NCBI GenBank assembly: GCA_963933055.1
Contig: CAWVSY010000001.1
Coordinates: 62,001 to 126,000, forward strand
Reading direction: 5' to 3'
DNA from: Oleispira sp963933055
GTDB lineage: Bacteria; Pseudomonadota; Gammaproteobacteria; Pseudomonadales; Oceanobacteraceae
DNA: 64,000 nt
Positions 28,493-37,600 of the stretch are shown here, one piece after another (the first letter of the stretch is position 1; every line of letters starts with the position of its first letter). The notes beneath the pieces are model-generated. The model did no database searches. It had not been told where the DNA came from and saw only the letters and a list, made by a program, of their open reading frames with translations. The position numbers and the translations under genes were made by a program.

Positions 28493-30358
28493 GTGCCCAA
28501 CACTGTAGAAGATCAGTTCATCAAACGCGATAAAACACAGTACAAGCTAGCCAATAAACTGCTAGCTTACGTACTGTTTTTTAGCTTTTTTGTAACTTTA
28601 GTGACATCTGGCTACATCATCTATTCCGACTACCGTCAGGGAACAAATACTCTTAATCAAAGCATTAGCCAAATTCAAGCAGGTTATCAAGAGAGCATCA
28701 GCTATAGCTTATGGAACTTTGATAGCCAGCAAATCAATACTCAGCTCGCGGGCATTATTAATTTCCCTGGAGTATTGAATGTTTATATTGAAACCAAAGA
28801 AGGCCTATTGCACAGCATGGGGAACTTCGAGCAAGAATCCGAAGAAAAATATGCCTTTGACCTCTTCTTCGTGAGCGCGGATCGTCAATACCCCCTTGGT
28901 GTTCTCAATATCACACTCGATTATCAAGGGCTGTATAAAACGCTGTTTCATAAAGCCCTGAATATTCTTGTATCACAATTTTTTAAAACCTTTTCCGTCT
29001 CTCTTTTCATTCTATTTATATTTCAGCGCCTAGTGACTCGTCGCTTATTATTAATGTCTAAATGGGCTCAAAGCTTCAGCCTCGATAACTTGGATAATGC
29101 GCTTGATATTAATTCAACGGATAAATACGATGAAATTGATGCGGTAGTAAAAGCCATTAACAGCATGAGAAATAGCTTAAAGGAAGATATCGCAAAAAGA
29201 GAACTCACGGAATACACACTGAATCAAACCCAATATAAGCTCTCAATTGCCATCAATAATGCAGAATTAGGATTTTGTGAATATAGCCAGCGCTCAGACC
29301 GCTTTGATGGCAATGCTCACTTTGCTCATCATTTAGGCAAAAGCCCAGAACTGTTAAATTCTATTGAAAATCCAGTTGATTGGTTTAAAGGACTGATTTG
29401 TGGTGAAAATAGTATCGAGCAGCGTGAGCGCATCAATCAGTTGCTGCATGGCCATATGGAAAGAATTTGTACGGAATTAAGCCTAACATGCGATGATCAA
29501 GTGAAGCACTTTGATACAACGATTCAAGTTTCGGAGTGGGATGATAACGGCCTGCCTTTCGCGATTGTTTTCTGCATTTTGGATAAAACCGAACAGGTGA
29601 ATGCCAGTCATCAAGCCTCCGAGCTCAATTATGCACTAGAGCAAAAAGTGACCAAGCGAACAGAACAATTAAGCCACGAGCAAATACAATCAAAAGCTCA
29701 AATTAAGCAGTTGCAACATAAACTAGAAAATTTTGAGCAATATGAAAGTCGTCAAAAAAGCCAAGAAAATCTAAAACCGCTGCAATATGCTTTTCAACAA
29801 TTACAAGAGCGCTTAATTAATAATTCAGCTGACGATAAAACAAAAGAATCTGAACGTGCCCAGCAAATTGAATTAGTTGAATTATTATCCAATCACTTAA
29901 AAGAATGCAACCAGCTTGATTGTGAGACGTTTGATGTTGTTAGTTTAATGAAAGTATTAGCCGGTAATTTCAATAAAGATAAGCCAGCTGAACAAGCACT
30001 CCAGCTAAAACTGCCTTTTTCATTGATGCTCGATAGCCATAAACACATATTATCATACTGTCTAGAGCGCTCATTACTGGCGTTATCAGAAATCTACCAA
30101 GAGCACAGCATAGCCAGTGCGACCTGTGCGTCTCTCATTTTAGAGGGAGATTTCGCGGTCATTTCATTAAGCAGCATGGCCAACATGCCCCATGTGATTG
30201 AACAGCAATGGGAAGCTCCAAAAGGCAATGCATTAATCATTGCGAAGATGTGTCACGCCGTCATAGAAGAGTTGCTAGATGGCAACATAAGACTGATTCA
30301 ACATGACGATGATACAATCACCTTAAGCCTTCGATTCAACATCAATAGCCGTGATTGA
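28493..30358 (+). CDS. Membrane sensor protein with degenerate histidine-kinase-like C-terminus
   Basis: A 621-aa membrane protein. Helix one is at about residues 23-45, then a periplasmic sensor of about 110 residues (GYQESISYSLWNFDSQQI is typical of histidine-kinase periplasmic domains), helix two at about 158-180, and a HAMP-like linker. A PAS-like region (about 250-370) and a long coiled coil (about 380-460) follow. The last 150 residues have the size and outline of a GHKL ATPase region (for example KGNALIIAKMCHAVIEELLDGNI). I see no phospho-acceptor H-box and no intact N, G1 or G2 boxes, so kinase activity is doubtful. The start is GTG, with AAGG 9 bases upstream. No response regulator is adjacent. 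Confidence 0.75.
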   Translation: MPNTVEDQFIKRDKTQYKLANKLLAYVLFFSFFVTLVTSGYIIYSDYRQGTNTLNQSISQIQAGYQESISYSLWNFDSQQINTQLAGIINFPGVLNVYIETKEGLLHSMGNFEQESEEKYAFDLFFVSADRQYPLGVLNITLDYQGLYKTLFHKALNILVSQFFKTFSVSLFILFIFQRLVTRRLLLMSKWAQSFSLDNLDNALDINSTDKYDEIDAVVKAINSMRNSLKEDIAKRELTEYTLNQTQYKLSIAINNAELGFCEYSQRSDRFDGNAHFAHHLGKSPELLNSIENPVDWFKGLICGENSIEQRERINQLLHGHMERICTELSLTCDDQVKHFDTTIQVSEWDDNGLPFAIVFCILDKTEQVNASHQASELNYALEQKVTKRTEQLSHEQIQSKAQIKQLQHKLENFEQYESRQKSQENLKPLQYAFQQLQERLINNSADDKTKESERAQQIELVELLSNHLKECNQLDCETFDVVSLMKVLAGNFNKDKPAEQALQLKLPFSLMLDSHKHILSYCLERSLLALSEIYQEHSIASATCASLILEGDFAVISLSSMANMPHVIEQQWEAPKGNALIIAKMCHAVIEELLDGNIRLIQHDDDTITLSLRFNINSRD

Positions 30359-30380
30359 TCATCATACCCAATGATAGTAT

Positions 30381-31154
30381 TTACCAAGCATCACGCTTGG
30401 CTCTTAATGCTTTAAACGTTTCACGCTCATTCCCCCCTTGCAGCTGAGGCAATAAGCCAGAACTTGCTAGACGCAAGAAAGGGTTGTATTGGCGCTCTTG
30501 CCCAAGAGTCATGTAAGGCATTTCGTCGGCCGATAAGCGTTCAACCTGGCCTTGCCAATAGCCAACGTTATCATTAAGAGGCTCGCAACTGGCCGCAAAG
30601 TTTAAGTTGGTTTTCATATAATCATGACCCGGAAATAATAAGGTCTGATCAGGTAATGGCTGTAATTCACGTACAAATGTATCGTACATTTCATCCACAT
30701 CGCCGCCATTAAAACAATTGCCTGCTGATGCGTTAAATAGCGTATCCCCTGAAAAAAGGATGGGGGTTTGTTCACTTAACGTTAATAAACAAACATGCAC
30801 AGGAGTATGCCCAGGCGTTGGTAATACTCTAAATCTGATAGTCCCAAAGTCAAATTCTTCATTGGCAAGCAAACCTCGACTTACATTAGGAATTTTACCT
30901 CGTGCGAACTCACTCGCCCATATCTCTGCGCCTGTCGCGGCCTGTACCGCTGGATTACCTTCAATATGGTCATGATGTTCATGGGTATTAATAATGAGCT
31001 TGATCTGCCAGCCCTGCTCTTTGGCTAAGGCAACCATCGCGTCGCCATCCAAAGGATCCAAAGCAATTGCTTGCTTGGTTTCCTCGCAACCGATTAAGTA
31101 ATTAAAATTACGTAATCGGTTGTTCATATAAGTACGAATAACTTTCAAAATCAA
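30381..31154 (-). CDS. gloB: Metallo-beta-lactamase fold hydrolase, hydroxyacylglutathione hydrolase type
   Basis: A protein of up to 257 aa of the glyoxalase II type, which hydrolyses S-lactoylglutathione to lactate and glutathione. The dinuclear metal motif THEHHDH lies near residue 56, followed by LPTPGHTPVHV, LFSGDTLF and FPGHDYMKTNLNFA. The C-terminal QYNPFLR matches the glutathione-contact region of GloB. The longest frame begins at TTG 31154, and an ATG at 31127 (MNNRLRN) is an alternative; neither has a convincing ribosome binding site. The HIT-family gene lies 19 bp upstream on the same strand. Confidence 0.82.
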   Translation of the reverse strand: MILKVIRTYMNNRLRNFNYLIGCEETKQAIALDPLDGDAMVALAKEQGWQIKLIINTHEHHDHIEGNPAVQAATGAEIWASEFARGKIPNVSRGLLANEEFDFGTIRFRVLPTPGHTPVHVCLLTLSEQTPILFSGDTLFNASAGNCFNGGDVDEMYDTFVRELQPLPDQTLLFPGHDYMKTNLNFAASCEPLNDNVGYWQGQVERLSADEMPYMTLGQERQYNPFLRLASSGLLPQLQGGNERETFKALRAKRDAW

Positions 31155-31173
31155 TTACCAACAATTAAAACAA

Positions 31174-31632
31174 TTACCAATAAGCAACATTTTCGGCATC
31201 ATCTTCCGCTTCAAGATCTTCAATAAAATGCTGTTGCAATAAACCTTGCAATTCTTTTACTCGAATTTCTAATTCATCCGCTGAATATTTAATCGCGGCG
31301 CTGTGTCCCCATACAGGACCAGGCCAAGCTGGATCATCAACATAGCGGCAAATATGATGTTGATGCAGCTGTGGCACAAGATTACCCAGCGCAGCAATAT
31401 TCATTGATTTAGCAGAAAAATGGTCAGCCATCTTTTGGCTCACCATCGATGACTCTTTCATCAGTTGCATTTGGTCTTCTTCAGACAAATGATAGTATTC
31501 ATAAACATCATTATGAGCGGGCACCAGAATGACCCAAGGATAGCGCTTATCGTTCATCAATAAGACTTGGCAAAGCGGCAAGCGACCGATCAATATCGTA
31601 TCGTTCTGTAATCGTTGATCTAAATTAAACAT
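31174..31632 (-). CDS. HIT-family protein
   Basis: A 152-aa histidine-triad protein, a family of nucleotide hydrolases and transferases. The signature reads PQLHQHHICRY, retaining the H-x-H spacing but with His where a hydrophobic residue often stands. Upstream are RYPWVILVPAH and LGNLVPQLH segments typical of the family. Substrate unknown. It precedes the glyoxalase-type gene on the same strand, and 95 bp separate its start from the TonB receptor stop upstream on that strand. Confidence 0.88.
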   Translation of the reverse strand: MFNLDQRLQNDTILIGRLPLCQVLLMNDKRYPWVILVPAHNDVYEYYHLSEEDQMQLMKESSMVSQKMADHFSAKSMNIAALGNLVPQLHQHHICRYVDDPAWPGPVWGHSAAIKYSADELEIRVKELQGLLQQHFIEDLEAEDDAENVAYW

Positions 31633-31727
31633 AAAAGCTCTCTTTAATTTTCATCTTAATTCAACCCTATAACCTAGCCCTATAGTTTAGGCGCTTTTCT
31701 TTGCTGGGTCATCCATCCTACGTCACA

Positions 31728-33790
31728 TTAAAAACGATATTCCATGCTCGCTCTTAGCATTCTTGGCTCTGTCGGATGCAAGTGAACATCTTCAACATCG
31801 CTACTCTCTCCAGGCATACGAGAGTCATAAAGATAAGTAATATCGTTGCCCTCTTCGTTGGTTACATTAATAATTTCGAAAGAACCCGACAAGCTTGTCG
31901 TGAAATCATAACCCAACTGAGCATTGAGCATGGTGACCGCATCAGCACGCTCACTATTATCTTCATTCAAGGCAAAGTCACCAAAATGACGTAAACGTAA
32001 ACCCGCATCCCACTGGCCAAGATCATGCACCGTAATACCCAAGCTGAAGACGCGCTCAATCGCGCCTGGAATGTGCTGTTCAGAGCGGCCTTTAGGTTTT
32101 AAACGTGCTTGGCTGAATGCCACATCCGTATCCATAATTAACCAAGGCTGTGGCTGCCAAAAGAGGCTACCTTCAATGCCTTTTCGCTCTGATTTATCCG
32201 ATGCTTCTGTCTCGCCATTATCCCCTACAAAAACCAATTCAGACTCAAGCGTTAACCACCAAACAGAGGCCGCTAACTGCAATGTATCGGTTAACTGAGA
32301 TTGAATGCCTAAATCTGCACCTTCACTACGGGCAAAGACATCCGCTTTATCAGCAGAAGAAACTCTACTGCCTTCACTGAAACCGCGTGCATCATTACTG
32401 TGGTAGCCTTGGCCATAGTTTGCAAATAAATGCGTCGTATCACTGGTGCTATAAACCGCGCTGAATTTTGGGCTTACCATGCTATCACTTGCATCACTCT
32501 TCTCGCCGGTTAAACGATTTTCAACCTTCCCTTGCAAATAATCAAAACGCGCACCAATTTGTGTTTTAAAATTCTTAGTCCAGTGATGGTTATTTTGTAA
32601 AAATAAACCTAATCCCGTTTCTTCAACTTTATGGCGAATCAGTACCTCGCGCGTCTTACGCTTTTGTGTCGCGGATAAACTCACATCGCCAATATGATCA
32701 TGACGAATATCTAAGCCGAGCTGCCATTCGCCATTATTGGTAGGCAATACATCAAATAATAAAGAGCCACCAATGATTTTTCGCTCATCGTATTGGCGCA
32801 TTTGATCACCATTAACAGGATCTGTTGTATAGGTATAATTTGAGAATAAATCCAAACCGTAGTCGATAACATACAGATTGCTTTGCAGAGATTTGCCCGC
32901 AAGATCATGCCAGCCTTCATAGTTTATGCTGTAACGATGGGATTCACCGCCGGTAGTATCGTCTAAAGAGTCATAGCGATCGCCACCATTATCGATATAA
33001 CGCTGAGGGATTTGATCGGTTGAAGTCCAAGTATTATCAAAGCCCATAAAGCTGATATTACCGCCGTTAACCGCATTACCAAAAGTATACTTAGCCATCG
33101 CAGAGTACTTCTCTTGGTCTTGAGCAACATCCCACGGGCCGTCATAGCGAATTGTATCAAACGCCGCAATGAAGCGATCTCCAGTGCTGAACAAATCACG
33201 TGTACCACCCGCCAATAATAAGCGCTGATAACCAAATTGGCCTAACCCCACTTTTATGAGGGTATCTTCCATGGTGCTTTTAGTGTGCATGCGTACCACA
33301 CCGGCATTCGCAAAATCCCCTTCTTGGCCATAATAAGGCCCTTTACTATAATCGAGAGATTCAATCATCTCTGGAATAATAAAGTTAATATCGGTATAGC
33401 CTTGACCGTGTCCATGAGTCCGATTATTGATTGGCATACCATCAATAAACGTCGCCATATCGGTGCCATGGTCTAAATTAAAGCCTCGTAAAAAATATTG
33501 GTTCGCTTTACCTTCACCACTGTGCTGAGTTACGATCAAACCCGGTACCGTTTCTAGAATTTCTCCTGGACGGCTAATCGGACGTTGTTCTATTTGTTCT
33601 GCAATAACAGTTCCCATTGACGCAGATACTGCATTTCCTGATTGGGCACCCCCCTGATCGTAACATTGCTCAGTTCTGACATATCAGACGAGGAATTAAC
33701 CCCTGCAGCCTGAACATCAGCAAAAAACACCAAATTTGAGGCGAACGAAAGCGCCAAAGCTAAAGAACTTTTTTTCATTTTATTCCACAT
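31728..33790 (-). pseudogene. TonB-dependent receptor, frameshifted at a G6 tract
   Basis: Two overlapping frames together make one outer-membrane TonB-dependent receptor. The 5' frame (33790-33590) encodes a signal peptide (LALALSFASNLVFFADVQA) and the start of the mature protein. The 3' frame (to 31728) encodes the plug (ETVPGLIVTQHSGEGKANQ, LRGFNLDHGTD, FIDGMPIN) and the barrel, ending in YRF with the usual terminal Phe. The break lies at six C on the plus strand (33649-33654). Adding one base there yields a continuous 687-aa protein reading IRGGAQSGNAVSAS across the join. It is the last gene of the CobN-like, ExbB-like, DUF2149 operon. The ligand is unknown, but cobalamin-riboswitch control points to a corrinoid or cobalt compound. 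Real inactivation, phase variation and sequencing error are all possible. Confidence 0.85.
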
Positions 33791-33816
33791 ATTGTATTTA
33801 ATGATTGATTAGAAAA

Positions 33817-34119
33817 TCACTGACTTATCAAAATCAGTTTTCCGGTTTTAGGGTCTTTATACACCTGCCCCATAGACTGATAACCATCGGCGCCTTGCAC
33901 CGAATCTCTTAATGACTCAGGCACTTCAATTAATTCTTTTCCCTGTTGCACGGGCTTTGAATTTTCGACATTAAAATGCTGTTTCAGATCGGCACTTTGC
34001 GCAACCAATGCCGCGATCAATCCACAAGCAAAAACCAGCATAATATCGACTAAATTTGCGAGCGGCCCTAAAGGCTCATCATCTTGTGCATCAAAAGAAC
34101 TGCTGCGCCATTTATCCAT
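33817..34119 (-). CDS. DUF2149 protein with an ExbD-like transmembrane helix
   Basis: A 100-aa protein with one membrane helix (about residues 20-40) reading LANLVDIMLVFACGLIAAL, followed by a periplasmic tail. The helix strongly resembles that of ExbD/TolR, including an Asp at residue 25, the position of the proton-conducting Asp in E. coli ExbD. The family appears to be DUF2149. The tail ends YKDPKTGKLILI. It overlaps the ExbB-like gene by 8 bp and precedes the TonB receptor by 26 bp. I infer that it is the ExbD-type stator partner of the preceding ExbB-like protein. Confidence 0.82.
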   Translation of the reverse strand: MDKWRSSSFDAQDDEPLGPLANLVDIMLVFACGLIAALVAQSADLKQHFNVENSKPVQQGKELIEVPESLRDSVQGADGYQSMGQVYKDPKTGKLILISQ

Positions 34120-34570
34120 GCGTTTCGGCCTCGTTTATTGCAAACGTTTCCATGGCGGCGTCATACCAACGTCGACGCATGCGTCCTAAAACAAACCCCA
34201 TAATACCCGCCAACAAACCAATCACCGTCGTATCAAAGGCAACCGTCATCGCCGTGGTTAAAATGGTGAGCTCACCCTCACCTAATGCCGCTAGACCTGG
34301 GCCTAATGGAATAAGGGTGCCCATCAAGCCGAGCATGGGGGCAATGCGGGTAATAAAATCAGCACGTTCAATACGACGTTTACCCGCCTGACGCAATCCA
34401 ACAAGTCCGGCACTATCGGCCAAACGCTGAATGCCGCCAAAACGTTCACCGATCGCTAAGCCTGTTTCATAAACCGCCAAGGCGATAAAAAATAATAATC
34501 CCCAGACTACTGGGTCTAATAAAAACCCCGTTATCTGGTGCATTAAATTTAACGATATTGAAGAAAACAT
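34112..34570 (-). CDS. MotA/TolQ/ExbB-family proton channel protein
   Basis: A 152-aa inner-membrane protein with three helices at about residues 20-42, 72-92 and 104-130. The conserved ExbB/TolQ channel segments are visible: GLMGTLIPLG (compare GLLGT in ExbB) and AFDTTVIGLLAG, each with the channel Thr. It is much shorter than typical ExbB (about 240 aa), lacking most of the cytoplasmic loop. It lies between the CobN-like gene and the DUF2149 gene, overlapping the latter by 8 bp. It probably forms a dedicated proton-driven motor with DUF2149. Confidence 0.88.
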   Translation of the reverse strand: MFSSISLNLMHQITGFLLDPVVWGLLFFIALAVYETGLAIGERFGGIQRLADSAGLVGLRQAGKRRIERADFITRIAPMLGLMGTLIPLGPGLAALGEGELTILTTAMTVAFDTTVIGLLAGIMGFVLGRMRRRWYDAAMETFAINEAETHG

Positions 34571-34621
34571 AATAACTACCTTTTACTCGTTAAAGAGCGA
34601 ATTTTTAAGGGTTAATCAACG

Positions 34622-37600
34622 CTATAAGCGGCGAGCGCGTATAAAACCGACCAACATTAATAACAGAGCGAATAACAGAACTGCGTATAAATAATCATCA
34701 ACTTCCCCTTTATTCACTGCCTGATCTACACGCTCTTGCGCTTCTTTTTCCTGTGCTTCTTTTTCTTGCTGACGGTCAGTTTGCAGATCGATTTCTTGAA
34801 TGCGCACAGGGCTTTTTTCAGCATTAGCCTCGTCATTCTCTTGCTGATAATTCATACGACTTGCGGCAAGAGTTTGTTCCAATTTTTGTGCCTGCTCAGG
34901 CTTCAACAACGGCTTCACAAAATCATAAACAGGATGGTTTGCATGAGTATGGCCACTGCCTGGAATGCCTTTCTCAATAATATTTTTAGCAAAAGCCTCG
35001 GCCAGTTGCTGCTTGGTCGCATCATCGGTTTGCCAAAACTCTTTATCAATCGCCACCAGCATGACCGCTAGAATATTCGTTTGCACATGCACGTTATGAC
35101 TTTCTTTTAAGAACTCATCCAAGCCCATGTCCAATGAATCATCAACGTAGACCGACTTTACCTCTTCCCAAACCCAAGACTGAATAATCTCTGGACTCGT
35201 CACCTGCCAACCCCACAGATATTCAACAAACTCACTGCCCATCGTACGAGCACCGGCGTAACCTTCTTTCATCAACGGTTCAATCCATTGGCGGTTTAAA
35301 AAACGGCCTCGTAGCTCGCCTAATAACGCGACCTGCAAAGGGTCCATTTTCAAATTCTGATTATTCGCATGAGAAATCACAAAGCTATCGGGCTGCTCAC
35401 CCGTCACCGTTTCAATGGCTAAATTTAGCCCCCCAAGATAATCAAAGGCATCGTTATTATCGATTAACCCATAAAGATTACTGGCACGGCCTAAATAGGT
35501 ATTACCGACACTATTAAGTTGTGCTTTAAACAGATCCTGTGCGCCTGCGCCACTATTTAATCCTTCGGACTCAACACCATAAGCGTGACCCATGCGTTTA
35601 ATGAAAGCTTGTCCTAACTGCTTACGATCATCCCAAGCACCGGAGCGTTCGGCTAAGCGATTAACCCCTGCGCCATAGGCCCCCGGGGCGGTACCAAATA
35701 CTCGTAAACTGGCTCTGCGCGCCAATATGTTCTGGTCAACATCCGGGTGAGCAATTAATAAGGCTTTCGCTTCATGCACCCAATTACGGGCAATTAAATT
35801 TTGCTCAAGACTCTCAGCATCCCATGCTTTTTGCTCTTCCACGATGTCTTCTGATGCTAGATCAATAGCATCTATCATGTCTGTAACCGGTTTTAGCGCT
35901 TGCAGCAACATTAACGTTAATGCCGGATACTGTTTATTAATGGTTTGTTTTGAAGCCGCCAACGCGAGTAAAACAGATTTGTCCAATAATTCTAATTGCG
36001 AGCCATACAGATCACGAAACAATCCAGAGCTGGTGAATAACACATCACGGCGATGTTGGCGGTTCTCATCAAGGGGTAATAATTCAAGGCCCTTGATGAT
36101 TCCTCGACTATTCCATGCTGGCTTTACCCCAAGCATATCCAAACCGAATGCAATCATGGCACCTTCATCACGTACGGCATCAGAAGCCCATAAAATGATC
36201 GCTTCTTTTTCGGCGACTTCGTTTGTCCTAAATACAACCTTATTTTCTTCGCGCGCTTTTTGCGCTAATTGCTGGCCAATTTCCACCCCTAACTGAGTTG
36301 GTAATAAACTGCCATCAAGGGCATAAAAATTACGCCCTGTGGGTAAAGCTTCTGGGGTACGAATAGGATCATTACCTTTACCCGGTGCAACAAAACCGCC
36401 GTTTAACGCATTGATTAACGCCTTCATTTCCGCCTTAGGGGATGCTATTAATGCACTGCGAATAAAAGATTGATCTTTGTTTAGTAGATTGTCGCCCTCC
36501 GCCATCGAAGTCATCATAGTATCAATCGATTCAGTCACCCAGTCACGGCCAAAAACGTGCAGACCAAGCGGCATAAACTCTTCTTGCAAGTGGGTTAAAT
36601 AATGCCCGACTTCATGCAATAAGAAATCATCATCAACATCACTAAAACCAACACCGCGCACAACCAGCTCTTCATCCATACTGGCGATCAGTTCATCCCG
36701 TAAATTCAAAACATCAATTTTATGGCGCAGAGCTTTAATGGCTTTTTTCTGAGTGCTTTCATCGCTGGCCGCTTCTGCACTTTCAATTAACTGGCGAAGT
36801 TGCAATAGACCATCATACAATTCAGTAATCGCTAACGGCGGGGTTAAGTGATCAACCATAATCGCGACACCACGGCGCTTCGCTTGAATACCTTCACCGA
36901 CACCATCAACGATGTATGGATAAATACTTGGTATGTCTTGCACAACAATCGACGGATAATCGATAGCCGTTAAACCCACTCCCCGTTTAGGTAAAAATTC
37001 ATACGTTGAATGACGACCCACATGAATAAGGGCATCGGCTGCAAAGTCTTTCGCCAAATATTTATAAAAAGCCAAATATTGATGCGGTGGAGGAAATGAC
37101 ATATTGGCGTGTAATAATTCTTCATTCAGCTCCCAGCCACGCGGAGGCTGTGGTCCTAAAAACACATTGCCTAATTGGATGCCCGGAATCAGCAACTTAT
37201 TATTCCAGACCATGGTTTTACCTGGCGCTTCACCCCAACCACGAACACCTTCAATGTTCATGTCTAAAATAGCGTGTTGAATCTTGCTCGCTTGCTGCCA
37301 GTTTGCCGTATTCTTTTGGCTCGATTTATGGCTATTAATGTCGGCTTTTTGCGCCTCGATTAATACCACATATTCTTCTTCTAACTGCTCTAATAAATTC
37401 AATGCGCGTTCACGGCCTTCATGGCGAATGCCATCTAAAGCATGATGCAAATCGTGCATGGTTGAATCCATCATTTCGTACAGTTCAACTAAAATGCGCT
37501 GGCGTTCAGGCTGAGAAAGCCCTAATAGATATTCATGGCCACTACCAAATAAAAAATGCTCAATACGCTCATGCATAAAGCCAAGCGGGCCTTGCTGCAT

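Noticed and set aside
33590..33790. Independent 66-aa protein upstream of the TonB receptor
   Set aside because: It is a TonB-receptor signal peptide and N-terminus whose other frame continues directly into the receptor plug.
35844..36296. A 150-codon frame on the plus strand inside the CobN-like gene
   Set aside because: It lies opposite a long, well-matched coding sequence and shows no recognisable protein features.
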